Shown here: positions 55,687 through 64,000 of the stretch, piece by piece
How the letters are laid out: every line of letters begins with the position of its first letter
Numbering within the stretch: the stretch's first letter is position 1
The notes under the pieces: model-generated
What the model was told of the DNA's origin: nothing
Database searches by the model: none
The model's input: only the letters and a program-made list of their open reading frames with translations
Origin: an uncultured Marinobacterium sp.
Lineage (GTDB): Bacteria; Pseudomonadota; Gammaproteobacteria; Pseudomonadales; Balneatricaceae
Length of the DNA stretch: 64,000 nucleotides
Direction of reading: 5' to 3'
Assembly (NCBI GenBank): GCA_947501565.1
Contig: CANMWJ010000009.1
Location: 117,264 to 181,263, forward strand
Program-made: the position numbers and the translations under genes

Positions 55687-58600
55687 TTGTTTGAATTAGC
55701 CTTCCCTCTTCCTACCGGCAGTGGAGATATCAAGCGAATTGGACAGGTATTTGGCGCTTCCAGAGGACTTGCAATTGCGGAAGCCGCCAAAAAACACAAC
55801 GCCCCCACACTCGTCATCACAGACAATAGCGACGAGGCGGAACGCCTGCAGGGCGAACTGCGCTTTTTCAGCGACACCCCAGACGCGGTTTTTGGTTTTC
55901 CTGACTGGGAAACGCTGCCATACGATGTCTTTTCACCGCACCAGGACATTATCTCCCAGCGCATCGCGACGCTTAATCAGCTACCCTCGCTGAAGAAAGG
56001 CATCCTCGTGGTTCCAGCCAGCACCCTGATGCACCGGCTAGCACCACCTTCATTTCTTGCAGGCAACAGCCTGCTGGTAGACATCGGCCAGACTCTGGAT
56101 CCACAGAAGCTGCGACAGCAACTGACCGATGCAGGTTATCACGCCGTAGAAACCGTTCTGGAACACGGCGAGTTTGCCCTTCGCGGCTCAATCATTGACG
56201 TCTTTCCGATGGGTAGCGACACCCCATTTCGAATCGAACTTTTCGATGATGAAGTGGAGACCCTGCGCACCTTTGATCCCGAAAACCAGAGATCGATCGA
56301 ACCCATAGACCAGATCCGCGTACTGCCCGCCAAAGAGTTTCCCTTTGACGACAACGCAATAAAGGCCTTCAAGCTACGCTGGCGCGAGCTTTTCGATGTC
56401 GACCACCGCAACTGCCCTGTCTTCCAGGACGTCAGTAACGGTCTTACACCACCGGGCATCGAATATTATCAACCCCTCTTTTTTGAACAGAGTGCATCAC
56501 TGTTCGATTACCTGCCTGCCGACAGCCAGATTATTGTTGACCCTGGCCTGGAGACGGCCAGCAAACAGTTCTGGCAGGACACCCAGGACCGCTACGAGCA
56601 ACGCCGCTACGATATCACACACCCTGTAATGTCACCGGACCACCTATTCCTGAGTAACGACGAACTGTTCGGACTGTTAAAGCAGCACGGTCGCATTCAA
56701 CTGAACAGCGACACTCAGGAAGATAAAGCTGGACGCACAAATCTTCCCTGCGTACAGGCACCAGAACTCCCGGTGGACGCCCAGGCAACACGCCCACTCA
56801 AGGCGCTGGAGGCGTTTTTAAAGGAACGTGACGGCACCATCCTCATCTGCGCAGAATCCGCCGGCCGACGCGAATCACTGCTGGATCTGCTGCAGAAAAT
56901 CGCCGTCAAACCAACACAGGTCAACAGCTGGCAAGACTTCCTTACCTGCGACGCAGACATTGCGATCACCACGGTGCCACTGGACCGCGGCCTCTCGGTC
57001 CCAGGCGAGTTTCACCTGATTACCGAAACCCAGCTGTTTGGGCACCAGGTATTTCAGCGCCGCCGCCGCTCACGCGAGAAGGAGCAAGCCGATCAGGTCA
57101 TCAAAAACCTGTCCGAGCTCAGCGTTGGCGCACCCGTAGTTCACCTTGATCACGGCGTTGGGCGCTACCAGGGACTACAAACCATCGCACTTGAGGGGCA
57201 AACCAACGAATTCCTTACTCTGGAATATGCCGACGGCGCCAAACTATACGTGCCCGTCGCATCTCTGCACTTGATCAGCCGCTATACCGGCGCCAGCGAT
57301 GATTTTGCCCCTCTGCACAAGCTAGGCGCAGAACAGTGGAGCAAAGCCAAGCAAAAAGCAGCAGAGAAAGCCCGCGATGCTGCCGCCGAACTGCTCGACA
57401 TCTATGCGCGCCGAGCGGCGAAAAAGGGCTACCAGTTCAGCGACCCCGATCAGGACTACCGCCAATTCGCCTCCGCATTCCCGTTTGAGGAAACGCCCGA
57501 TCAGGCCAATGCGATTGAAGCCGTCATCCGCGACATGACCGCACCACAACCGATGGACCGCCTTGTCTGCGGTGATGTAGGTTTCGGCAAAACCGAAGTC
57601 GCGATGCGCGCTGCATTTATGGCGTGCCAGAGCGGTAAGCAGGTAGCTATACTGGTGCCCACCACCCTGTTGGCACAGCAGCACTACCAGAACTTTGCCG
57701 ACCGCTTTGCAGATTGGCCCGTAAACGTCGAGCTGATCTCCCGCTTCCGCACCGGCAAGCAACAGCAAGCCATTATCGACCAGCTTGAGAGCGGCAATGC
57801 CGACATCGTTGTCGGCACCCATAAGCTCCTCTCCAGCGATATCAATTTCAAGAACCTTGGCCTGCTGATTATTGACGAAGAACACCGCTTTGGCGTGCAG
57901 CAGAAAGAGCGCCTCAAGTCGATGCGCGCAGAGGTCGACATCCTGACGCTGACCGCCACACCAATCCCGCGTACGCTCAATATGGCAATGTCAGGCATTC
58001 GCGATCTTTCCATCATCGCCACACCGCCAGCACGCCGCCTGTCAGTGAAAACCTTTGTTAACCAGAGCGACACCGCTACCGTCAAAGAGGCGATCCTGCG
58101 TGAGCTTTTGCGCGGCGGACAGGTGTATTACCTGCATAACGAAGTCAAAACGATCGAGAAAACCGCTCGCGAGCTGGAAGAACTGATTCCGGAAGCTCGC
58201 ATCGGGATCGGTCACGGCCAGATGCGAGAGCGCCAGCTTGAACAGGTAATGTCAGACTTTTACCACAAGCGCTACAACGTACTTGTCTGCACTACCATCA
58301 TCGAGACCGGCATCGATATTCCGAACGCCAACACCATTATCATTGATCGCGCCGACAAGTTCGGCCTTGCCCAGTTGCATCAGCTGCGCGGACGGGTAGG
58401 CCGCTCCCATCATCAGGCTTATGCGTACCTGCTGACGCCCCACCCTAAGGCGATGACCACCGATGCAACCAAGCGACTGGAGGCGATCTCTGCTGCAGAC
58501 GACCTCGGCGCAGGCTTCACTCTGGCCACACACGACTTGGAGATCCGCGGCGCCGGCGAACTGCTAGGCGAAGAACAGAGCGGCCAGATGCAAACCGTCG

Positions 58601-59133
58601 GCTTTACCCTCTTTATGGAGATGCTGGAACAGGCTGTCGATGCCATTAAACAGGGCAAAACGCCTAACCTGGATCAACCGCTCAAACATGGCGCCGAAAT
58701 CAACCTGCGCATACCGGCATTGATTCCAGACGACTACCTGCCCGATGTACACAATCGCCTGATTATGTACAAACGCATAGCCAATGCCGACAGCGATACC
58801 GCGTTGAAAGAACTTCAGATCGAGATGATCGATCGCTTTGGGTTATTGCCAGAGGCCGCACAAAATCTTCTACGACTGACTAAACTGAAATTAAGTGCCG
58901 AAGCGATGGGCATCGAAAAAATAGACGCTCACGAAAAAGGCGGACGCATTGAATTTGGATCAGAACCTAAAGTAGATCCGCTAACACTGGTAAAAATGGT
59001 TCAAAATCAACCACAAAAGTATAAACTTGAGGGCGCGGACCGGCTTCGTTTCTTAATTGAGACCGAAAAAGCGGAGCAACGTTTTCAAACAATTGAAAAA
59101 CTGCTGAAGGAATTAGCGGTCAAAAAGCCATGA
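55687..59133 (+). CDS. mfd: Transcription-repair coupling factor Mfd
   Basis: 1148-residue translocase that removes stalled RNA polymerase at lesions and recruits UvrA. The UvrB-like N-terminal part carries LFDDEVETLRTFDPENQRS; the RNA-polymerase-interacting domain is VVHLDHGVGRYQGLQTIAL; helicase motifs are DRLVCGDVGFGKTEVAMRAA (Walker A), LLIIDEEHRFGVQQKE (Walker B), LTLTATPIPRTL, and TTIIETGIDIPNANTII with QLRGRVGRSHHQAYAYLL. The start is TTG at 55687, with AGGAG 6 nt upstream. It overlaps the next gene by 4 nt. Confidence 0.97.
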   Translation: MFELAFPLPTGSGDIKRIGQVFGASRGLAIAEAAKKHNAPTLVITDNSDEAERLQGELRFFSDTPDAVFGFPDWETLPYDVFSPHQDIISQRIATLNQLPSLKKGILVVPASTLMHRLAPPSFLAGNSLLVDIGQTLDPQKLRQQLTDAGYHAVETVLEHGEFALRGSIIDVFPMGSDTPFRIELFDDEVETLRTFDPENQRSIEPIDQIRVLPAKEFPFDDNAIKAFKLRWRELFDVDHRNCPVFQDVSNGLTPPGIEYYQPLFFEQSASLFDYLPADSQIIVDPGLETASKQFWQDTQDRYEQRRYDITHPVMSPDHLFLSNDELFGLLKQHGRIQLNSDTQEDKAGRTNLPCVQAPELPVDAQATRPLKALEAFLKERDGTILICAESAGRRESLLDLLQKIAVKPTQVNSWQDFLTCDADIAITTVPLDRGLSVPGEFHLITETQLFGHQVFQRRRRSREKEQADQVIKNLSELSVGAPVVHLDHGVGRYQGLQTIALEGQTNEFLTLEYADGAKLYVPVASLHLISRYTGASDDFAPLHKLGAEQWSKAKQKAAEKARDAAAELLDIYARRAAKKGYQFSDPDQDYRQFASAFPFEETPDQANAIEAVIRDMTAPQPMDRLVCGDVGFGKTEVAMRAAFMACQSGKQVAILVPTTLLAQQHYQNFADRFADWPVNVELISRFRTGKQQQAIIDQLESGNADIVVGTHKLLSSDINFKNLGLLIIDEEHRFGVQQKERLKSMRAEVDILTLTATPIPRTLNMAMSGIRDLSIIATPPARRLSVKTFVNQSDTATVKEAILRELLRGGQVYYLHNEVKTIEKTARELEELIPEARIGIGHGQMRERQLEQVMSDFYHKRYNVLVCTTIIETGIDIPNANTIIIDRADKFGLAQLHQLRGRVGRSHHQAYAYLLTPHPKAMTTDATKRLEAISAADDLGAGFTLATHDLEIRGAGELLGEEQSGQMQTVGFTLFMEMLEQAVDAIKQGKTPNLDQPLKHGAEINLRIPALIPDDYLPDVHNRLIMYKRIANADSDTALKELQIEMIDRFGLLPEAAQNLLRLTKLKLSAEAMGIEKIDAHEKGGRIEFGSEPKVDPLTLVKMVQNQPQKYKLEGADRLRFLIETEKAEQRFQTIEKLLKELAVKKP

Positions 59134-59888
59134 AAAAACTTTTGAATTTTGTATTTAGCCTGTGGATCGCCGGTTTTGCATTGATCGCCAATGCGGAAGA
59201 AACGCCATGGTACCAGGTTGAGGTTCTGATCTTCGCCAATGAGGACCCAAGCGTTCTGGACGATGAGTTCTGGCCGCAGGGTCTGGACATTGCTCACCAG
59301 CGAAACGCGGTAAAGCTCAGACCACCGATGCGCAACGCAACCGCATACGATGCTTTCGAGCTACTCCCGACCTCCGCACTGCTGTTTAATGACGAAAAAC
59401 AGCGCATCGCGCGTTACCACAGCTATCGCGTGCTTTACCACGCAGGCTGGCTACAGCCGGTCGAGAAAAAAGAGAAAGCCCGCCCTATCCACATTCAGGC
59501 TGGCAACATGCTTGATAACGGCATGTATGAACTGGAAGGCTATGTCACCGTCGATCGCGGCCGCTACCTGCACTTCAAACCGGATCTCTACCACAGTCGC
59601 AAACTATCCAACGCAGAAGCGAGTATGCTGCGCGAGTTCCTGAATGCCGGAGACCAACCGCTGGTAAGCAACGCTTCCGATCCAACCGCAGAAAGCTCAG
59701 CCAGCACGGAGGTTAGCCGCCCCGTCACACAGATTAGCACCAGCTTTCTTGAGATCCCGGAATTCCTGACCATCAACATGCGCCAGGGACGCCGCATGCG
59801 CTCTGAAGAGGTGCACTACCTCGACCACCCTCTTATGGGTGTCCTGGTACTGATGCTGCCGATAGAACCCGGCAGCGTGGCTCGCTGA
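59130..59888 (+). CDS. CsiV-family protein (DUF2803)
   Basis: 252-residue exported protein with a Sec signal (MKKLLNFVFSLWIAGFALIA...A), mature N terminus starting at about EETPWYQVEVLIFAN. The WYQVEVLIFAN, FELLPTSALLF, YHAGWLQPV and GYVTVDRGRYLHF motifs place it in the CsiV/DUF2803 family, which in Vibrio binds peptidoglycan and affects D-amino-acid sensitivity. Position directly behind mfd (ATGA overlap) is conserved in this family. Confidence 0.85.
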   Translation: MKKLLNFVFSLWIAGFALIANAEETPWYQVEVLIFANEDPSVLDDEFWPQGLDIAHQRNAVKLRPPMRNATAYDAFELLPTSALLFNDEKQRIARYHSYRVLYHAGWLQPVEKKEKARPIHIQAGNMLDNGMYELEGYVTVDRGRYLHFKPDLYHSRKLSNAEASMLREFLNAGDQPLVSNASDPTAESSASTEVSRPVTQISTSFLEIPEFLTINMRQGRRMRSEEVHYLDHPLMGVLVLMLPIEPGSVAR

Positions 59889-59920
59889 AAAACCTGAGCA
59901 ACCACCTGGCTCACACACTC

Positions 59921-59949
59921 AAAAATGCCCCGACATCGGGGCATTTTTT
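59921..59949. terminator. Bidirectional terminator between csiV-like gene and nagZ
   Basis: AAAAATGCCCCGA-CA-TCGGGGCATTTTTT, a perfect palindromic stem with T-tracts on both strands; genes converge on it. Confidence 0.92.
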
Positions 59950-59983
59950 ATATTTCAGCAAACTACCTTACAGATCGAATCAG

Positions 59984-60997
59984 CTACGCAACCGGATCAG
60001 ACCGCAACTCCGCCGCCAATAATCTAGCCTGAGCCAGACGCTCCGCAGACCACTCCACTTTACGCCCCCGCATTCCGTGCAAAGCCGATACCGGCGCCAC
60101 CTTATACTCAGCCAGGAACGCCATTACCTCCAACGCACCCTCACGATTATTGCAGGGCAGAAGCACATCACAGCCTGCCTCCAGCGCCTTGCGGGCACGC
60201 TCAGCATAGCCACCCGCAGCATGGGCCGCTTTCATGGAAAGGTCATCGCTGAAAATCACCCCCGAAAAGCCTAGCCGCTGCCTTAGCACTTCCTGCAGCC
60301 AGAAACCGGAGAACCCCGCCGGCTCGTCGGAACACGCCGGATAGAACACGTGCGCCGGCATAATACCCGCCAATCCTGCATCGACCAGCGCGCGGAACGG
60401 CTGCAGATCTTCCAGCCACACCTGATCGAATGGACGCTCGTCCACCGCATCATTCACATGGGTATCGGCATCCGCCCAGCCATGCCCAGGGAAATGCTTG
60501 CCGGTGGCAGCCATACCCGCTTCAGCCATTCCCGAAACAAACGCACCGGCCAGCACCGTAATAGCTGGAACATCCTGCGCGAATGCACGGTCACCGATCA
60601 CCGAGTTACGTCCGTAGTCCACATCCAGCACCGGCGCAAAACTGATATCAACATCCAGCTGACGCAGCTCAGCAGCCATCAGATACCCCAGCTCGCGGGA
60701 CACAGACAGCGCACGCTCGGCATCCTCAACATACAGTCGCCCCAACGCAGCCATCGGCGGAAGGCGCGTTACACCCTCGCGTAGACGCTGAACACGACCA
60801 CCCTCCTGATCGACACCGATCACCAGATCCTCTCTGATAGCCCGAATCGATGCCACTAACGCAGCGGTTTGCGCAGCGTTTTGTGTATTTCGACCAAACA
60901 AGATGACGCCACCAACTTGGTCGCGTGCAAGCAACTCGGATTCTTCAGGCGTTAAAGCTTCACCGTCGAGATCAAGAAACAGGGTTCCGAACTTCAT
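59984..60997 (-). CDS. nagZ: Beta-N-acetylhexosaminidase NagZ
   Basis: 337-residue GH3 enzyme that removes GlcNAc from anhydromuropeptides in cytoplasmic peptidoglycan recycling. LVIGVDQEGGRVQRLREG, ISFAPVLDVDYGRNSVIGDR, and TGKHFPGHGWADADTHVN (catalytic His loop) and FSDDLSMKAA (nucleophile Asp) are all present. No signal peptide. It starts 3 nt after the L,D-transpeptidase-like gene, in the unit with the TetR regulator. Confidence 0.96.
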   Translation of the reverse strand: MKFGTLFLDLDGEALTPEESELLARDQVGGVILFGRNTQNAAQTAALVASIRAIREDLVIGVDQEGGRVQRLREGVTRLPPMAALGRLYVEDAERALSVSRELGYLMAAELRQLDVDISFAPVLDVDYGRNSVIGDRAFAQDVPAITVLAGAFVSGMAEAGMAATGKHFPGHGWADADTHVNDAVDERPFDQVWLEDLQPFRALVDAGLAGIMPAHVFYPACSDEPAGFSGFWLQEVLRQRLGFSGVIFSDDLSMKAAHAAGGYAERARKALEAGCDVLLPCNNREGALEVMAFLAEYKVAPVSALHGMRGRKVEWSAERLAQARLLAAELRSDPVA

Positions 60998-61000
60998 AGA

Positions 61001-61492
61001 CTACTCTTCAATCAACAACCGCGTCCCTGCCGACACTTTATCAAACAATTCCATCAGATCCCGGTTGCGCATACGGATACAACCATGGGATGCAGGCACA
61101 CCCATCGGTTCCGTATCTGGCGTGCCGTGGATGTATATATAACGCTGCATAGTATCAACGTTACCGAGCCGATTTTTACCCAACTCAAGCCCGGACAACC
61201 AGAGAATGCGCGTCAGTATCCAGTCACGATGCGGGAACTGTTCTACCAAAGCAGGAGTGTATACCTCTCCGGTAAACCGTCGCCCGACAAACACCGCGTT
61301 TTCAGGCTGGTCATGACCGATACAGGCACGAATATAATGAAGGCCACGCGGCGTACAACCGCTGTTTTTCTGCTCACCCGCACCATTGGCTGCGGTGGAG
61401 ATAGAGTATCGGCAGACAACTTTGTCCTGATCAAACAGAACCAGCTGCTGCCGAGCGATAGACAGATGGAGATGCAGGCCCGATTCACCCAC
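61001..61492 (-). CDS. L,D-transpeptidase (YkuD) domain protein
   Basis: 163-residue protein consisting of little more than a YkuD catalytic domain: IYIHGTPDTEPMGVPASHGCIRM has the HxGT and SHGCxR motif with the catalytic Cys. No signal peptide or membrane anchor is visible at the N terminus (GTG start at 61492, only 2 nt after the regulator's stop, MGESGLHLHLSIARQQLV), unusual for an enzyme whose known substrates are periplasmic. It may be a cytoplasmic or intracellular variant acting on recycled peptides; this is inference. It precedes nagZ by 3 nt. Confidence 0.82.
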   Translation of the reverse strand: MGESGLHLHLSIARQQLVLFDQDKVVCRYSISTAANGAGEQKNSGCTPRGLHYIRACIGHDQPENAVFVGRRFTGEVYTPALVEQFPHRDWILTRILWLSGLELGKNRLGNVDTMQRYIYIHGTPDTEPMGVPASHGCIRMRNRDLMELFDKVSAGTRLLIEE

Positions 61493-61494
61493 GA

Positions 61495-62154
61495 TCAGAT
61501 ACGGCAGAAATAGGTTTTATCAGCGCGCGCCTGGAAGCCGGCAGATAATACCGGAATCATGCGGTGCAACACCTCTTCCACCGCAGCATCATCCCGGTGA
61601 AACTCACGTTTCTCCAGCGCACTGATGGTGTGGTAGTTAGACAGGGTAAAGGTGATAGAACCCAACAGGAAGTGCAGACGCCAGAAGAACTCATCGTCCT
61701 CCATAGGTGCTGCATCTTCACGTACGATGCGAATCAACTCCTGGAAACGCTGACCGTAGCGCTCAATCAGAAAGTCCCGGAGATCCTCCTGATTCTGCAT
61801 GTAGGCCAGCTCTAACAGGCGCATAAATACAGCAAGGGCCTGATCGTTGTCGCGATTCACCATCAGCAATGAACGCATCAGGATCTCCAGCGCCTCCTCC
61901 AGAGAGACACGGAACTCGCTGGCAGACAGACGCTCTTCCAGCGACTGCTCCACATGATCACACAACGGTACCAGGAATTTTTCCGCTACCGCCAGCACCA
62001 AGCCTTTCTTGGAACCGAAATGATAATTAACCGCTGCCAGATTGACGCCAGCCTTAGCGGTGATCTGCCGAACAGTCGTCTCAGCAAACCCATTCTCTGC
62101 AAAGAGTAACTCTGCAGCCCGAACAATACTCTGTGATGTATCCAGATGCGGCAT
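61495..62154 (-). CDS. PsrA-like TetR-family regulator
   Basis: 219-residue TetR/AcrR repressor with the DNA-binding segment LFAENGFAETTVRQITAKAG, VNLAAVNYHFGSKKGLVLAV, which is very close to PsrA of Pseudomonas. The C-terminal part (SLLMVNRDNDQALAVFMRLL, EFFWRLHFLLGSITFTLSNY) also fits. PsrA responds to long-chain acyl-CoA or fatty acids. A strong palindrome with the -10 box directly upstream of it precedes the gene. It heads the unit regulator-ldt-nagZ; in Pseudomonas psrA is also near nagZ. Confidence 0.82.
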   Translation of the reverse strand: MPHLDTSQSIVRAAELLFAENGFAETTVRQITAKAGVNLAAVNYHFGSKKGLVLAVAEKFLVPLCDHVEQSLEERLSASEFRVSLEEALEILMRSLLMVNRDNDQALAVFMRLLELAYMQNQEDLRDFLIERYGQRFQELIRIVREDAAPMEDDEFFWRLHFLLGSITFTLSNYHTISALEKREFHRDDAAVEEVLHRMIPVLSAGFQARADKTYFCRI

Positions 62155-62169
62155 CCCAACTCCCGAACC

Positions 62170-62196
62170 TGCGTTTGAAACTAACTTTCAAACGCA
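62170..62196. promoter_or_regulatory. 27-bp TetR-type operator
   Basis: Perfect inverted repeat TGCGTTTGAAA (62170-62180) and TTTCAAACGCA (62186-62196) around CTAAC, containing GTTTGAAAC/CTTTCAAAC-type half-sites of PsrA-like proteins. It lies 15 nt before the regulator's start codon, just downstream of its -10 box, so self-repression is expected. Confidence 0.85.
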
Positions 62197-62226
62197 TTAT
62201 AGCGCTTAAGGTCCGCCGCATATCAA
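62196..62226 (-). promoter_or_regulatory. Promoter of the PsrA-like regulator
   Basis: TATAAT (62196-62201 on the - strand) with TTGATA at 62221-62226 and a rather long 19-nt spacing; the -10 box shares its last base with the operator. Confidence 0.6.
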
Positions 62227-62241
62227 GTTTTAATTTCTGTT

Positions 62242-63294
62242 TTAAAGAGAAATAAAACGATTTTTGACCAAACGGTTGTACCACTTGGTCAGAATTCCAT
62301 CACCAGACTCCACTGCAAACGAAGAAAGTTTGTCCTGCAGGCTTTTCTTCTCCTCATAACGCACGATGAAAATATCCGCTTCATCACAAGCCTCAGTCAG
62401 GTATTCATCGGACGTCATCAACTCATCGATCAGATTGGCATCGATGGCTCGCTTACCAAACCACACTTCACCGGTCGCCACTTTATCGATGTCCACTTGC
62501 GGTCGAAACTCTGCAACAAAGTCTTTGAACAGCTGGTGCGTATCTTCCAACTCCTCAAGAAACTTCTCGCGCCCCTTATCGGTGTTCTGACCAAACATCG
62601 TCAACGTACGCTTATATTCGCCTGCGGTGAGCACTTCGTAATCGATGTCATTTTTCTTCAACAGGCGATGGAAGTTCGGCAGCTGCGCGATGACCCCGAT
62701 GGAGCCCACAATCGCAAACGGTGCCGCCAGCAAACGATCACCCAGACATGCCATCATGTAACCACCACTGGCAGCCACTTGGTCGACACACACCGTCAAC
62801 GGAATCTCTTTACGCTTGATACGCTCAAGCTGGGACGCAGCCAAGCCATAGGAGTGAACCATACCTCCGCCACTTTCCAGGCGAATGACAACCTCATCCT
62901 CTTTCTCAGCCAGCGTCAGGACCGCCGAGATCTCTTCGCGAAGAGGTTCCAGCTCAGAGGCTTTGATATCACCGTCAAAGTCCAGAACGAAGACGCGCTT
63001 GCGGCGCGGCTCCTCTTCTTGCGACTTTTTCTTTTTCTTACGCTCTTCTTTCTCTTTTTTCTTCTCTTCTTTAATCAACGCCTTCATCTCGTCCTTATCC
63101 AGGACAGCCTCTTCCAGCGTCTGCTTCATCTCTTCCAATTCTTCATTGAGATGAGTTACTTCTATCGTACCCTGCTCACCTTGTTTTTTGCCGCGCGCAG
63201 CAACCGCTGCCACACCGCCAACAACCGCGATAATCGCCAATACAATAGTGACGGACTTGGCCAGAAACAGACCATAGTCACCTAAAAATTCCAT
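62242..63294 (-). CDS. sohB: SohB inner-membrane protease
   Basis: 350-residue S49 peptidase. An N-terminal helix (YGLFLAKSVTIVLAIIAVVG) anchors it; a charged coil (about residues 45-95, KKEKEERKKKKK) follows, then the protease domain with the nucleophile Ser in DQVAASGGYMMAC and the catalytic Lys in TAGEYKRTLTMFG. The full-length form resembles E. coli SohB. ATG 63294 is preferred over GTG 63297. The gap 63295-63582 contains no clear gene. Confidence 0.94.
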   Translation of the reverse strand: MEFLGDYGLFLAKSVTIVLAIIAVVGGVAAVAARGKKQGEQGTIEVTHLNEELEEMKQTLEEAVLDKDEMKALIKEEKKKEKEERKKKKKSQEEEPRRKRVFVLDFDGDIKASELEPLREEISAVLTLAEKEDEVVIRLESGGGMVHSYGLAASQLERIKRKEIPLTVCVDQVAASGGYMMACLGDRLLAAPFAIVGSIGVIAQLPNFHRLLKKNDIDYEVLTAGEYKRTLTMFGQNTDKGREKFLEELEDTHQLFKDFVAEFRPQVDIDKVATGEVWFGKRAIDANLIDELMTSDEYLTEACDEADIFIVRYEEKKSLQDKLSSFAVESGDGILTKWYNRLVKNRFISL

Positions 63295-63582
63295 CACAGC
63301 GTTTTCTCCGCAAACTTGAAATACCGAACTTCAGCCACCTCGAACCGATCCGCGCCCTCCCTTTCGGCTTACAACCTACCTCTAAAGGGATAAATACGAC
63401 CAATTACAGCTATTGATTTGCCCTGCAGTGTTAAGTCCGAGCGGCAGCTAATGTAACATAAATGACTGGAGAACCAGCGAATAAGTCTGAGACTTTCATG
63501 GCGCGCTTCCAGGATAGTCGTCGGGCACCCCAACGCTATCTGCCCAATTGTTCTGTAACCCTATTTTGGACCCTCTATCTTC

Positions 63583-63918
63583 ATGACCAACATCACCGTT
63601 GAACGCGTTATCGAAAAACTCCCAAGCCGCTTTATTGCAGCCAATGCAGAAGACTTCTCAGCGGTTTTTCAGTTCCTGATTGAAGATGGCAGTGACTTTT
63701 ACATCCAGATCAACGAGAACACCTGTAACGTTGATCACGGCGAGCACCCTGACCCCAATATCACGCTGATTATGGACTCGGAAACGGTTGTCGATGTAGT
63801 AACCGGCGAAACGGATGGCATGAGCGCCTTCCTGAAGGGGCGCCTGCGCGCAGAAGGCAACGTGATGCTGGCAACCAAACTGGGCAAACTGTTTTCCAAA
63901 GAAAAACAAAGCAGCTAA
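63583..63918 (+). CDS. SCP2 sterol-binding-domain protein
   Basis: 111-residue stand-alone SCP2 domain protein: VERVIEKLPSRFIAANAEDF, FQFLIEDGSDFYIQI, DPNITLIMDSETVVDVVTGE, and the C-terminal SAFLKGRLRAEGNVMLATKL, the usual SCP2 signature. These small proteins bind lipids such as acyl chains, with a hydrophobic tunnel; the bacterial role is often unclear. No signal peptide. A strong terminator follows. Confidence 0.88.
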   Translation: MTNITVERVIEKLPSRFIAANAEDFSAVFQFLIEDGSDFYIQINENTCNVDHGEHPDPNITLIMDSETVVDVVTGETDGMSAFLKGRLRAEGNVMLATKLGKLFSKEKQSS

Positions 63919-63960
63919 TACCATGTCTTGTCCTGATATAGGTTGACACTATTTCAGGTT

Positions 63961-63992
63961 AAAAACGCCCGATGCACTTCATCGGGCGTTTT
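63961..63992 (+). terminator. Terminator after the SCP2-domain gene
   Basis: AAAACGCCCGATG-CACTT-CATCGGGCGTTTT stem with a T-rich tail, 42 nt past the stop; also effective in the opposite direction. Confidence 0.9.
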
Positions 63993-64000
63993 GTATTTTA

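Overview
The window looks like chromosomal DNA of a marine gammaproteobacterium close to the Oceanospirillaceae or Pseudomonadales (Amphritea, Neptunomonas and Marinobacterium are plausible relatives). This is an inference from gene content: a complete Na+-NQR operon with apbE and nqrM, an AcnD/PrpF-type methylcitrate operon, ThrH, SthA, a PsrA-like regulator next to nagZ, and a Tus homologue. No rRNA, tRNA or CRISPR array was seen.

Accessory region, about 0.7-7.9 kb. This is the most unusual part: a decayed integron. An integron-integrase gene (+ strand, start 6698) carries a CTGT-N8-ACAG LexA box just upstream. It is broken by a nonsense codon, a frameshifting deletion and replacement of its middle by foreign sequence holding an exported-protein gene (7216-7707). 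Its catalytic-tyrosine tail survives at 7757-7864. On the - strand, reading away from the integrase, lie AT-rich gene cassettes separated by five recognisable attC sites (5939-6013, 4873-4960, 3750-3821, 3036-3096, 2581-2656). Their cargo is a four-helix membrane protein, a three-gene cassette of membrane proteins, an HExxH metalloprotease, and several orphan proteins. Farther out are a VOC-family gene with a single in-frame amber codon and a lipoprotein, with only degenerate attC candidates.

Core region, about 7.9-64 kb. 7.9-15 kb: gntR-prpB-prpC-acnD-prpF, with a clear promoter and an 18-bp palindromic operator, and a stem-loop in each intergenic gap. 15-26.6 kb: alpha/beta hydrolase, pabB, REP-like palindromes, small proteins, HrpB-type helicase, thrH, a LysR regulator, and a translationally coupled operon of a XylR/DmpR-type sigma-54 activator, a GlcG/HbpS protein and an LLM flavin oxidoreductase. 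26.6-33.4 kb: cysB, a KfrA-like coiled-coil protein, rluC, and rne with a hairpin ending 2 nt before its start codon. 33.4-40.9 kb: comEC-exbB-exbD-lpxK-ycaR-kdsB-ptp-murB envelope operon and a DUF2062 gene. 41-45 kb: lolD/lolC, then a PilZ gene followed by a Tus-like terminator protein and two small genes. 45-54 kb: sthA and nqrABCDEF-apbE-nqrM. 54-64 kb: an N-terminally extended GAPDH, mfd-csiV, psrA-like/ldt/nagZ with a 27-bp operator, sohB, and an SCP2-domain protein.

The genes work together in several visible units: propionate catabolism under an autoregulated GntR repressor; respiratory sodium pumping with its own flavin-transfer and iron-delivery helpers; lipid A, KDO and peptidoglycan precursor synthesis in one operon; and peptidoglycan recycling downstream of a TetR regulator.
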